Shown here one piece after another: positions 38,049 to 46,236 of a DNA stretch of 64,000 nucleotides. Each line of letters begins with the position of its first letter. Positions within the stretch are counted from its first letter, which is position 1. The DNA is from Sphingobacteriales bacterium (lineage in GTDB: Bacteria; Bacteroidota; Bacteroidia; Chitinophagales; JADIYW01). A program made the translations under genes and the position numbers. Below the pieces are notes generated by a model. That model did no database searches. It saw only the letters and a program-made list of their open reading frames with translations, and was not told the DNA's origin. The DNA is taken from positions 744,001-808,000 of the forward strand of contig JADJYT010000001.1 in the NCBI GenBank assembly GCA_016719635.1, written 5' to 3'.

Positions 38049-38750
38049 ATGAATATACAATGTTTTCAGCACGTACATTACGAAGATTTAGGTTGTATTG
38101 CAAGTTGGATTGAATTGAATGGTCATATTTTAAATTATACACGATTCTTTGAAAATCATAAAATTCCCAATATTGATGATATAGATTTGTTAATTATAAT
38201 GGGAGGGCCGATGAGTGTTAATGATGAGGGAAAATTCACCTGGCTTAAGACTGAGAAAAATGCAATTAAAGAAGCAATTGTAAAAAATAAAATAGTCATC
38301 GGAATCTGTTTAGGATCTCAGCTTGTTGCAAATGTATTAGGTGAAGAAGTATACAGAAATTCAGAGAAGGAGATAGGATGGCATGATATAAATTTAATTG
38401 AACAAAATGAATCTGAAAATATAATAAATAATAATACTAAAAGATTAAAGGTATTTCATTGGCATGGTGAAACGTATAAATTGCCCAATAATTCAATGCG
38501 TTTAGCTTATTCAGAATGTTGCGAAAATCAAGCATTTTTATACAATAAAAAGGTTTTGGGACTTCAATTCCATTTAGAAGTAACTAAAAATAGTGTTGCT
38601 GCAATGTTAAAGAATGGTAGAAATGAATTGAATAATGGAAAGTATATCCAGTCAGAAAGCGAAATTCTAAATCAAACAGAATTTATAGAATCAAATAATA
38701 AAATTATGTTTCAAATTTTAAACAGACTTATAAAAAACAACAGCTGGTAA
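38049..38750 (+). CDS. Type 1 glutamine amidotransferase (GMP-synthase-like)
   Basis: 233 aa. LIIMGGPMSVND (about 49-60), the nucleophile elbow GICLGSQLVANVLG with catalytic Cys (about residue 93), and QFHLEVT with catalytic His give the class I triad. It is a stand-alone domain without the GMP synthase ATPase part, so it belongs to the group annotated as GMP synthase-like amidotransferases that act on small molecules or peptides. Substrate unknown. Low GC, and flanked on both sides by attC-like palindromes, which suggests transfer as a unit. Confidence 0.85.
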   Translation: MNIQCFQHVHYEDLGCIASWIELNGHILNYTRFFENHKIPNIDDIDLLIIMGGPMSVNDEGKFTWLKTEKNAIKEAIVKNKIVIGICLGSQLVANVLGEEVYRNSEKEIGWHDINLIEQNESENIINNNTKRLKVFHWHGETYKLPNNSMRLAYSECCENQAFLYNKKVLGLQFHLEVTKNSVAAMLKNGRNELNNGKYIQSESEILNQTEFIESNNKIMFQILNRLIKNNSW

Positions 38751-38872
38751 CAAACCCTAGCAAAAATGCGGGATGTAGAAGGTTTGCAACGTCTCATCCT
38801 ACATCGGGGCTTGTCACGGGGGATACAGACGAAGCTCCACAATCCCGCACCCTCGTAGTCGTTGTATGTAGC
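38741..38872 (+). repeat. attC-like imperfect palindrome B with nested hairpin
   Basis: Inner arms TGCGGGAT (38767-38774) and ATCCCGCA (38842-38849) are perfectly complementary, and the surrounding GCAAAAATGCGGG / CCCGCACCCTCG parallels GCAAAAGTGGCGG / CGCCACCTTCG of site A. Outer parts are GGTAAC (38746-38751) and GTTGTATGTAGC (38861-38872), weaker than in site A. Inside lies a second hairpin GATGTAG (38772-38778) / CTACATC (38799-38805) enclosing GCAACGTCTC. Confidence 0.55.
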
Positions 38873-38980
38873 CAACAAAGGCGAGAGATTTCTATCTTTT
38901 ATTTATATTTATAAACAGATGAGGAAGATTTTTCACAATCTGACTTTACCTGCAGTAATTAATCAACATCAATATATAGT

Positions 38981-39987
38981 ATGAATATCATCAAAATGAT
39001 TAAAAAAATAGGCGTAGGACTTTTTGTTCTAATTGTAATAGTATTAATTTCTGGATTTATTTTTGAGAGAGTATCTCGCACAGAAGCAGAAAAAATTTCA
39101 CCATATGGGGATTTTGTTCAACTTGAAAATCATCGTTTACATTATTTACAAAAGGAACAGGTGGACAAACTGTAGTTTTTGAAACAGCCTTTGATCCGGC
39201 TGGGCATTTACAATGGTTAAATATACAAAAAAACCTACCTAAAACATTTACAACTATTTCCTATGACAGAGCGGGTGTATTATGGAGCGAAAGAGGAATA
39301 AATCCTAAATCAGGTGAGAAAATTGCTGAAGAATTGTACGAATTATTGAAAAAAGCAAAAGCACCGAAGCCATACATTTTAGTTGGACACTCTTTAGGAG
39401 GTATCTTAACTCGTTTTTTTGTTAAAAAATATTCACCAGATGTCGCAGGAATAATACTTGTAGACAGTCAGTTTCCCAATGATCAAGATTTTTTATCTCC
39501 AAAATTGTATGAAATGGTAAATCAGGGATTACCAAGCAGATTTTTAAAATTTGGAAACGAGTTTGGATTTGTAAGAGTAATGTTTGACAATATGTTCCCA
39601 AATACAGAACAATACAAGTATCAGAATTCAATCATGCCAACTTTGTTGTATAAAAGTGCTTATGGTGTACTTGAAGAACAAGATGAAATGAAGAATATTA
39701 AGAACGAAGCAAGCAAAATAAATTCATTTGATTCTATACCGTTGGTTGTAATTACAGCTGCTGATAAAAATCGGTTTAACAATTTTATTTCAGACGAAAA
39801 ATTGAAATCAGAGATGCTAAATGCTTGGGATAAAATGCAAAAGAATTTATTAAATTTATCCTCAGAGAGTAAACAGATTTTAGCGACAAATAGTGGACAT
39901 TACATCAATCAAGACCAACCGGAAATTATTGAAAATGAAATAATTGAAATGTTAAAAAAATTACAAAATACCGTTCGCCGTCGTTAG
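38981..39987 (+). CDS. Alpha/beta hydrolase with N-terminal membrane anchor, one frameshift
   Basis: The N-terminal frame (from 38981) gives a membrane segment (IGVGLFVLIVIVLISGFIF) and ...HRLHYLQK before a stop at 39173-39175. The downstream frame continues GTGGQTVVFETAFDPAGHLQW, YDRAGVLWSERG, and the nucleophile elbow GHSLGGILTRFF, with the late His in SGHYINQDQPE. One extra A in the CAAAAGGA run near 39152 would join the frames exactly, so the break is a one-base deletion in a homopolymer. Intact, the protein has about 334 aa. Substrate not predictable. AT-rich array gene, preceded by palindrome B. Confidence 0.75.
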
Positions 39988-40239
39988 TTTGTAACCAACG
40001 AACTGCCAACCTAAAAAAACAACAGTAAGCAAAATTATGTCAAGATTTATCTTTATAATAAAGGTGACTTGTAAGCCACCCTGTTTATAGTGCCACTCAA
40101 TAGTAGACATTTTTCTACCGTTACTATCTTTTAGCTCCGCAAAAATCTCCATCCGCTTATTCTCCTTTATCGAGTCCTTTTTCAAAGTCCTCTGACAAAT
40201 TTTCAAAACTGCCGACCTCGAGGGTCGGGAAACAGCCAA
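39961..40239 (-). CDS. Doubtful antisense ORF between array genes
   Basis: 92 codons with one hydrophobic segment near the end (IKINLDIILLTVVFLGWQFVG). It could be a small membrane protein starting at an internal Met (MEIFAELKDSNGRK). Its 3' end overlaps the end of the hydrolase gene on the other strand, and no family is recognised. It fills the otherwise gene-free interval 39988-40454, in which I see one ACCTCGAGGGT copy (40215-40225) and no complete attC-like site. Confidence 0.25.
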   Translation of the reverse strand: MAVSRPSRSAVLKICQRTLKKDSIKENKRMEIFAELKDSNGRKMSTIEWHYKQGGLQVTFIIKINLDIILLTVVFLGWQFVGYKLTTANGIL

Positions 40240-40439
40240 CTAATACAGTTCTTGAAAACATTTGCAGCAGATAACTTCGCTGTACTGGCTATGACGGGAT
40301 GAAAGGCAGCTACTTCGTTCGATTTGACGGGAACACAACAGGCGGCTGCATAGGCTTTATCCTCTCTCCATTTAGCTATCGGAGGGAATACGGTAAATGC
40401 CTAATATTTGGAAATTTGTACAATTGCATCTATTTTAGA

Positions 40440-40448
40440 GTTAGCGGC
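40440..40448 (+). repeat. GTTAGCGGC half-site before the last array gene
   Basis: The exact reverse complement of the left outer arm of palindrome A (GCCGCTAAC). It lies 6 bases before the start codon at 40455, where an attC R' half would be expected. The matching left part is unclear; AGATAAC at 40267-40273 is a weak candidate. Confidence 0.3.
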
Positions 40449-40454
40449 AAACCT

Positions 40455-40982
40455 ATGTCAATAACATACAACGAAATATTCAAGCAACTTTTGAAAGAAT
40501 ACCATCTGCCGGGCGACCTTTCGTTTTCAATTGACCTGCCTGCAGAAGTTCATAAGATACTTACCGACAAAATAATAATGACAGGACTGGGAATCACTTT
40601 AGAATCATTTGGAGGGCTTTACAAAGCAACGCAGGACTGGGAAAATCAATCCATTATTGAAGACAACGAAAATCATTTTCACGTAGACTGGCTTATAGCA
40701 CCTGCAGACAGCAAAAATGCTTTTATGCTTGGTGTCAAGACGCTGATCTTGCTTGCTGAAAAATTTCAAAAAGAAAGAGTTAATGGTATTCGCTTCTGGT
40801 ATGCATTTCAGACACCGGAACTTGGCAAACTTTGGGCAAAACACAATAATCTGGATGAAGAAGATAAGGAACACCTTATAAGCGACAGATTAAGTTTTTA
40901 TAAATTGCGGGAAGGAGAAAATAAGATAGCAGCTAACGAAGATGGCCATAAATTCTGGGCAATATTGACAATAGATATATAA
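40455..40982 (+). CDS. Hypothetical protein of the accessory array
   Basis: 175 aa from ATG at 40455. The frame stays open upstream to 40299, but the upstream part is probably intergenic repeat, because GTTAGCGGC sits just before this Met. No signal or membrane segment. Notable stretches are FHVDWLIAPADSKNAFMLGVKTLILLAEKF and GIRFWYAFQTPELGKLWAKHN. I recognise no family. It is the last plus-strand gene of the array. Confidence 0.6.
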   Translation: MSITYNEIFKQLLKEYHLPGDLSFSIDLPAEVHKILTDKIIMTGLGITLESFGGLYKATQDWENQSIIEDNENHFHVDWLIAPADSKNAFMLGVKTLILLAEKFQKERVNGIRFWYAFQTPELGKLWAKHNNLDEEDKEHLISDRLSFYKLREGENKIAANEDGHKFWAILTIDI

Positions 40983-41280
40983 AAACAGTCCTCAAACTGC
41001 AAATACATTACACCCTGGTCTTAGCGCATCACTGATTGTCCTTGCCGCACATTTTGTTTGTTTTTTATCTGGCGAGTGTTCCGCAGGATTACTTCAGTCC
41101 ACCTCGAGGGTTGAAACTACAACCCCATCCTATCGGCAAGAAGGTAACAACCTTTGAATACTCCGCACTTACGCAATTCTGGCTCATTCCATTGATTTTT
41201 CGCAAATAAAATGTACCTCTCTTCATTCAGTGTGACCTCGAGGGTGGTAAGACGAAAACGACAGACAGGCGTTGCGGTCG
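40983..41280. other. Right-hand end of the accessory region
   Basis: 298 bases without a gene. It holds ACCTCGAGGGT at 41101-41111 and 41235-41245, a hairpin GGGTTG-AAACTA-CAACCC (41108-41125), and an inverted pair CTTGCCG (41041-41047) / CGGCAAG (41134-41140). These look like remains of palindromic sites. Confidence 0.4.
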
Positions 41281-42432
41281 CTACGCCGGCAGCCATTGCT
41301 GTAAAAACCGGATTTGGTTGCCGCCCATAATCTGTGCTACCTCTTCTTCTTCAAACCCTTCCTTCAGCAAGGCATCCGTGAGCAAAACCAGCGAACTGAT
41401 ATCGAACTGGGTGGCCACAGCTCCGTCAAAATCCGAACCGAGTGCTATATGCTCCACACCTGCCCGGTTCACGGCATAGCGGATGGTTTTCGCAATACCC
41501 GCCGGTGAGATGTCGCACACCGCTTCGCTCCAGTAACCGATGCCGATGAGCCCGCCTTTTTCCGCCACGGCTTTCAAGTGTGCATCGCTGAGGTTACGCA
41601 GACTGTCCTTCGTGCCTCGTAACCCTGTATGCGACACCACGACCGGTTTATGGGAATACGCCAGCACATCCTCAATCAGCTGTTCGGACGCATGCGCCAG
41701 GTCAACGGTGATATACAGTTCCTCCATCTTTCGCACTGCTGCCTTTCCAAAATCGGTCAGTCCCCCCTTTTGCATGCCGGTGGAAGAACCGCCCGCATCG
41801 TTGTCAAAGAAGTGCACAAGCCCCATCATCCGGTATCCGGCCTGGTGCAGCACCTCCAGATTTTCCAGCCTGCCTTCCAGCGCGTGCAGCCCCTCCACCG
41901 CCAGCATGCCTGCCGCCATTTTCAGCGAATGGATCCGCTTCTCCAGAAATGCGTTCAGTTCTTTCTGATTTTTAATGACACTGAACCGTCCTGCCGAATT
42001 CGCGGCGGCTTTATGAACCAGCTCTGCATTGTGCAGCGCCCTTTCTTTTAAACTGAACCAGCTGCGCGGCGGCCTTCGGTTCGCAATGGTAAGCAGGGTT
42101 ATATTATCCGTGCGGTCATCGTTCCGGTCATAATTGAGCCCTCTGGGTGTTTGCGTGACGGCATCAAAAATCTGGAGTGCTGCATTTCCTTCCAGCATAC
42201 GGGGCAGGTCGATATGTCCGCGTTGATTGCGCTCCAAAAAATTGCGGTCCCACAGGAAACTGTCGGCATGCATATCGGCAATGAGCAGTTTCGCATGCAG
42301 TGATTTTGCCTTTTCGGAAACCTCGCCGGTGCCGGGATAATCGCATCTATTGATGTTGCCGTCCACCAGTTTTCCCAAAAAGAAAAAGAAGAAAATGGCT
42401 GACGCCAGCAATAAAACAATCAGTACTGTCAT
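41281..42432 (-). CDS. Membrane dipeptidase, peptidase M19 family
   Basis: 383 aa if started at the Met at 42432, which begins an N-terminal anchor (MTVLIVLLLASAIFFFFFLG); a start at 42507 would overlap the upstream gene and add a non-hydrophobic lead. Zinc ligands are in IADMHADSF and EGLHAL, with VDLAHASEQ and VVSHTGLRG later, and GSDFDGAVATQFD near the end. M19 enzymes cleave dipeptides at the outer face of the membrane. The gene begins 13 bases after the GMC oxidoreductase stop; the two form an operon. Confidence 0.9.
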   Translation of the reverse strand: MTVLIVLLLASAIFFFFFLGKLVDGNINRCDYPGTGEVSEKAKSLHAKLLIADMHADSFLWDRNFLERNQRGHIDLPRMLEGNAALQIFDAVTQTPRGLNYDRNDDRTDNITLLTIANRRPPRSWFSLKERALHNAELVHKAAANSAGRFSVIKNQKELNAFLEKRIHSLKMAAGMLAVEGLHALEGRLENLEVLHQAGYRMMGLVHFFDNDAGGSSTGMQKGGLTDFGKAAVRKMEELYITVDLAHASEQLIEDVLAYSHKPVVVSHTGLRGTKDSLRNLSDAHLKAVAEKGGLIGIGYWSEAVCDISPAGIAKTIRYAVNRAGVEHIALGSDFDGAVATQFDISSLVLLTDALLKEGFEEEEVAQIMGGNQIRFLQQWLPA

Positions 42433-42445
42433 GGAATGAACGTAT

Positions 42446-43900
42446 TTAAGACCAGGCCTGCGCCACCAAGGCAGCGGCAGACATGATAGATGACATAGGA
42501 TTGACACCGATATTACCCGGAAAAAAGGAAGAATCAGCCACCACTAGTCCGTCTATACCTTCCAACTGAAATCTATCCCGCACATTGACCCCGCAAAACA
42601 GATGGGTGGCCGCCATCGGCATAATGCCCGGCCCCGGTTTTATGCCGGCAATGGCGCGCGCCTGTTCCACCGTGGTAATCGCTTCCGGGACACCATATAC
42701 GTGCGGCCATACTTCTTTCGCACCGGCGACAAACATGGCTTCCGCCATCATGGAGATGCCGCGCAGGATAGTGCTTCTGTCTTTGTTCGTCAGGCTATAC
42801 TTTACCATTGCCCCGAATGGCCCGCGAATGACCTGCCCGCGGGCTTCCGCCTTACAGGCCACCTGCCAGTATGCCGTATGGTCTATTTTCTCCAGGCGGC
42901 TTTGCAGTTCTTTTCCAATGCCGGGTACACGTGCCGCTTTCAAATCATAGGGCAGCAGCATGCTTTCAAACTTGATATTTTCTTTTAGCCAGTGCAGCGA
43001 TTCTGCCGTTTGCGTTCCGCCCGGACCGGTGCTTATCTTTTCATCAAACAAGCCCATGATGGACGAGCCGGGATGCGCCATAAAGCCGTTACCCTGCAGC
43101 TTAACGCCGCTATTCAGCAGGAGCCAGGGTGTCTGTACCGCACTGGCTGCCAGAATCACGGCCTGTCTGGCATGTGCCTTGAAAGAAGCTCCCGAGGTGA
43201 ATTTACCTTCCACTCCGACGGCGCGTTTATGCTGAATGACAACCTTTTTCACTGCACAGCTGCTGTACACCCTTGCACCATTCTTCACGGACATAGATAT
43301 ATAATTTTTGTCCGTACTTTCTTTGCCGTCGTTCGGGCAGCCCAATATGCATCTTCCCAAACCTTTGCAGCCCGGTGTATTTCTGCGGATGGGATGTGCC
43401 ATATCGCCAAAGCCTTTCAGCATGGCAACGCCGTTTCCTCCCAGCAGATGCGGGGGAGTTTCCGTTATCTGCAATTCCCTGTCGAGAATATCGTTGGCTT
43501 CCATGAGTTCCTTCCAGGGCAACAGTCTTTCCCATTTCTTATCGGCAGCCACCCATTCCTGCCATACCCATTCCGGAAAACGAATCTGTATGGCTGCGTT
43601 GATGACGGAGCCGCCGCCCAGACATTTTCCCTGCAGTAACGGAACCGTTTCCTCGCCTAAGCAAACACTGGTACCCGCATCGCGGTACATCTTTGACATG
43701 ATTTCCATGGAACTGCCTAAACCGGGTTGGTGCGGTGCACCTTCTTCGACGAGAATGACACTTTTACCCGCAGCAGAAAGCCAACGTGCAACGGTGGAAC
43801 CGGCACATCCGGAACCGATGATGACAAAGTCAGCATCGTCTTCTACCGCGTGTATGGAATCATTCATCAGCATTGTGTCAAAAAGGCCATTGTCTTCCAT
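42446..43900 (-). CDS. GMC-family FAD oxidoreductase
   Basis: 484 aa. Rossmann ADP-binding motif FVIIGSGCAGSTVARWL (25-41) with the E of LVEEG at the end of beta 2. Then GKCLGGGSVINAAIQIR (second FAD contact), GCKGLGRCILGCPNDGKEST, and the C-terminal VADSSFFPGNIGVNPMSSIM, where the usual catalytic His/Asn pair is expected. The RCILGCP cysteine cluster and the small ORF in front recall the long-chain alcohol oxidase branch. It overlaps the upstream 87-aa ORF by 34 bases in another frame. Confidence 0.88.
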   Translation of the reverse strand: MEDNGLFDTMLMNDSIHAVEDDADFVIIGSGCAGSTVARWLSAAGKSVILVEEGAPHQPGLGSSMEIMSKMYRDAGTSVCLGEETVPLLQGKCLGGGSVINAAIQIRFPEWVWQEWVAADKKWERLLPWKELMEANDILDRELQITETPPHLLGGNGVAMLKGFGDMAHPIRRNTPGCKGLGRCILGCPNDGKESTDKNYISMSVKNGARVYSSCAVKKVVIQHKRAVGVEGKFTSGASFKAHARQAVILAASAVQTPWLLLNSGVKLQGNGFMAHPGSSIMGLFDEKISTGPGGTQTAESLHWLKENIKFESMLLPYDLKAARVPGIGKELQSRLEKIDHTAYWQVACKAEARGQVIRGPFGAMVKYSLTNKDRSTILRGISMMAEAMFVAGAKEVWPHVYGVPEAITTVEQARAIAGIKPGPGIMPMAATHLFCGVNVRDRFQLEGIDGLVVADSSFFPGNIGVNPMSSIMSAAALVAQAWS

Positions 43901-44130
43901 AATTCAAAAATGCTGCGGATGTTGGGGTTGGAATGACTGTATATTTTACGGATAATCGCTTGTTTTTTTTCAGCATTCATCCTGTTGAATGGCAATCCAT
44001 ACTGAAAGATGGCAAAAATGTGTGCAACCAGCACCGATGCGCGCAACGCAAAACGGACATGCCACGGAAATTCGCGCGGAAGCCCTTTCCCTGTCCATCC
44101 CAGTACTATCGTTTTAAAGATTGCCTCCAC
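43867..44130 (-). CDS. 87-aa protein overlapping the GMC oxidoreductase gene
   Basis: Contains an N-terminal Trp/Arg-rich part, a hydrophobic stretch RASVLVAHIFAIFQYGLPF and an amphipathic end. It resembles the N-terminal extension carried by some long-chain alcohol-oxidase-type GMC proteins. Either it is a separate, translationally coupled subunit or a frameshift has split one longer protein near 43880. No frameshift motif is obvious. First gene of the minus-strand unit ending with the M19 peptidase gene. Confidence 0.5.
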   Translation of the reverse strand: MEAIFKTIVLGWTGKGLPREFPWHVRFALRASVLVAHIFAIFQYGLPFNRMNAEKKQAIIRKIYSHSNPNIRSIFELWKTMAFLTQC

Positions 44131-44230
44131 TAACGCTAAAAATATTGTTTTTTATGCTAAATTTATAAGTCGGGTAAATAAATTTATTTTTATTTACAAC
44201 GGTCTTATCATTCAAATATACAGATACACC

Positions 44231-44803
44231 ATGGGAAAGCAATACACGCTGGATGAATTATTAAAGATGAGCAAACAGGAAATCGTTCAGGTATTTCAAA
44301 ACGGCCACCCCATCAAAACGAAAGAGTTGGACAATACACAATACCTGGGCATTGATGTAGGTATGCCTTCCTGGTTTCATAAATTTTTCTGGAAAACGTT
44401 TCGTAAAACTTTTTACCGCGATCCGGAAACAGGCGTACTGCGTGGCTGGAATGTGAAACTGCAGCAACAGGGATGGGACGGTCCGCAAACCCCTAAAAAA
44501 GATAAAAAAGGAAATGATCTTTCTTTCGGACATTACCATCTGTTACCGGCAAAGGGTAAAAAATTTCCAAAAGGCTGGGAAGGTGCTGACTACCTCGATT
44601 ACGGAGTTGCAGGTAACAAACCGGGAGACCCCGCTGCACTGGGTTATTGCCCGCTGGTGGCCATCAATGAAGGGTCCACGGAACTGCTGCTTGGATGGGA
44701 AGTCTTTAAGATAGGAAGCCTGTTTATTCCGTTATCCGATTACTGGATATTAAAAAAAGAAGGCCCATTGGAAAAAACAGAACCCCTACCACGCAAACGG
44801 TAA
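44231..44803 (+). CDS. Hypothetical protein, 190 aa
   Basis: Start at ATG 44231. The frame is open further upstream, but that part overlaps the divergent 87-aa ORF. Soluble, Lys/Trp-rich and apparently single-domain: WFHKFFWKTFRKTFYRDPETG, then GHYHLLPAKGKKFPKGWEGADYLDYG and ALGYCPLVAINEGS. No family recognised. It is divergent from the GMC unit with a 100-base spacer, so both may share a control region, and it converges with the esterase gene. Confidence 0.6.
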   Translation: MGKQYTLDELLKMSKQEIVQVFQNGHPIKTKELDNTQYLGIDVGMPSWFHKFFWKTFRKTFYRDPETGVLRGWNVKLQQQGWDGPQTPKKDKKGNDLSFGHYHLLPAKGKKFPKGWEGADYLDYGVAGNKPGDPAALGYCPLVAINEGSTELLLGWEVFKIGSLFIPLSDYWILKKEGPLEKTEPLPRKR

Positions 44804-44813
44804 TCCGATCCTT

Positions 44814-46178
44814 CTAATGATACATCAACTTATCTGCATAAAGATAAGGTCCGTCGGCTTGCTCCACCGTCAAAGTTAACATATACATTCCCCTTGTCTG
44901 GCCGGTGATATCGATGGCTATATTTCCGGCAGTATGAACCGCTTCATCATAGACCGCTTGACCGGTGATGTTATACACTATTATGCGAACATTTTTATAG
45001 AGGAGTGCTTTGGGAAGTTGTACGTTAAACAAGCCTGCTGCTGGATTGGGTGTGATGTTCAGCTGACCGGTAATGACATTTTGTTTTACGGCAGTCACCG
45101 AGCAATCGGTAGCCGGGCTGCCCATCAGCCTGTAACAAAAATCCGCCATTTGCCGCTGTGTGCTGTCCATGACCGGTTTATCGAAGATAGAGCCTGTCTG
45201 TAACGTTAACTGCAGGGCCAGAAGCAAATTATCCCCGAATGGAAACAATACAGGCACGTGGTATTTATCCGGATAAATATGGGCTTCTACGGGAATACCG
45301 GCACGTTCCAATTGATTCCTAAAGATTCCCGGCCCAAATACTTTAGGCAATGCCGGATCCCCCAACGCATTCCCTTCATAAAAGGGCAAGGCACCGTCCA
45401 GCATTCCATGGACTAAAAAGACAGGCGTATTCACCGGCTTAATTAAACTGGTATCAATCATGGCACCGGAGATCAACAGAAGTCCTTTGGGCCGTAAACC
45501 ACAAAACTTGTTTTGCAGGATGGTTTGCGGATTTACCCTGTCGAGTGCGGTGACAATATTCATGGCCCGTTTCATCTCTCCGGTTAGATCAGCAGTATCA
45601 TTTACAAAAACGGAAAAATTCAATGCAAGGAGTGCGCCGGCGGAAGAACCTCCGATAAAGACTTTAGAAGTGTCTATCCGGTATGGATTTCCGTGTTGCA
45701 CCGAATTGGCCATGTAACACATAAACGAATTGATGTCTAGAAATGCAGCAGGAACAGTACCCAACATTTTATCATAGGTGGTCTCGCCACCGAATAAGCG
45801 ATACTCGGGTGAAGCGGTTACATATCCCCGTTTTGCCAGGTCTTTTGCGATTTCAATAATCTCCGGGCTTTTTCGGTTTAACGGTATCTGATTGGTAAAA
45901 CCACCGCCGTGTATCAGAACGACCAACGGACGCAGTTGTGCCGTATCATCTTTTGGTTCAAAAAGATCGTATGCCAGGAATGTGTATGTTCCGTCAACAT
46001 TCAGCTTATTGCCGCCATATCCGATATCCAGGCTCGGTTTGGTATCTGTAAAAACCCTGTCCCTGTAACGCTGCGGGCACTGTGCGTAAGCAGAAAAAAA
46101 CACGATTTGCATCAGTAGCAGGGCAGGCAGCCATTTTCTAATCTGAAGAGAAGTATTGGTATGTAAATATCTTTCCAT
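44814..46178 (-). CDS. Secreted esterase/lipase with T9SS type A sorting domain
   Basis: 454 aa. Signal peptide (about 1-32, ending FFSAYAQ). Alpha/beta hydrolase of the hormone-sensitive-lipase/carboxylesterase kind: oxyanion VVLIHGGGFTN, nucleophile GGSSAGALLALN (G-x-S-A-G), late acid and His in HIYPDKYHVPVL. The C-terminal 80 residues (ITPNPAAGLFNVQLP, VRIIVYNITGQAVYDEA, GMYMLTL) form a type A sorting domain, so the enzyme should be exported through T9SS. This differs from the type B domains of the adhesin locus. Confidence 0.87.
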   Translation of the reverse strand: MERYLHTNTSLQIRKWLPALLLMQIVFFSAYAQCPQRYRDRVFTDTKPSLDIGYGGNKLNVDGTYTFLAYDLFEPKDDTAQLRPLVVLIHGGGFTNQIPLNRKSPEIIEIAKDLAKRGYVTASPEYRLFGGETTYDKMLGTVPAAFLDINSFMCYMANSVQHGNPYRIDTSKVFIGGSSAGALLALNFSVFVNDTADLTGEMKRAMNIVTALDRVNPQTILQNKFCGLRPKGLLLISGAMIDTSLIKPVNTPVFLVHGMLDGALPFYEGNALGDPALPKVFGPGIFRNQLERAGIPVEAHIYPDKYHVPVLFPFGDNLLLALQLTLQTGSIFDKPVMDSTQRQMADFCYRLMGSPATDCSVTAVKQNVITGQLNITPNPAAGLFNVQLPKALLYKNVRIIVYNITGQAVYDEAVHTAGNIAIDITGQTRGMYMLTLTVEQADGPYLYADKLMYH

Positions 46179-46236
46179 ATAATGAATGTGCTATAAAAAT
46201 AAATAAAAAAAAACGTGCTTTAGCTGAACTTTTTAC

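Noticed and set aside
35900..41280. Insertion sequence or transposon explanation for the accessory region
   Set aside because: No transposase, terminal inverted repeat pair or target duplication was found at the borders.
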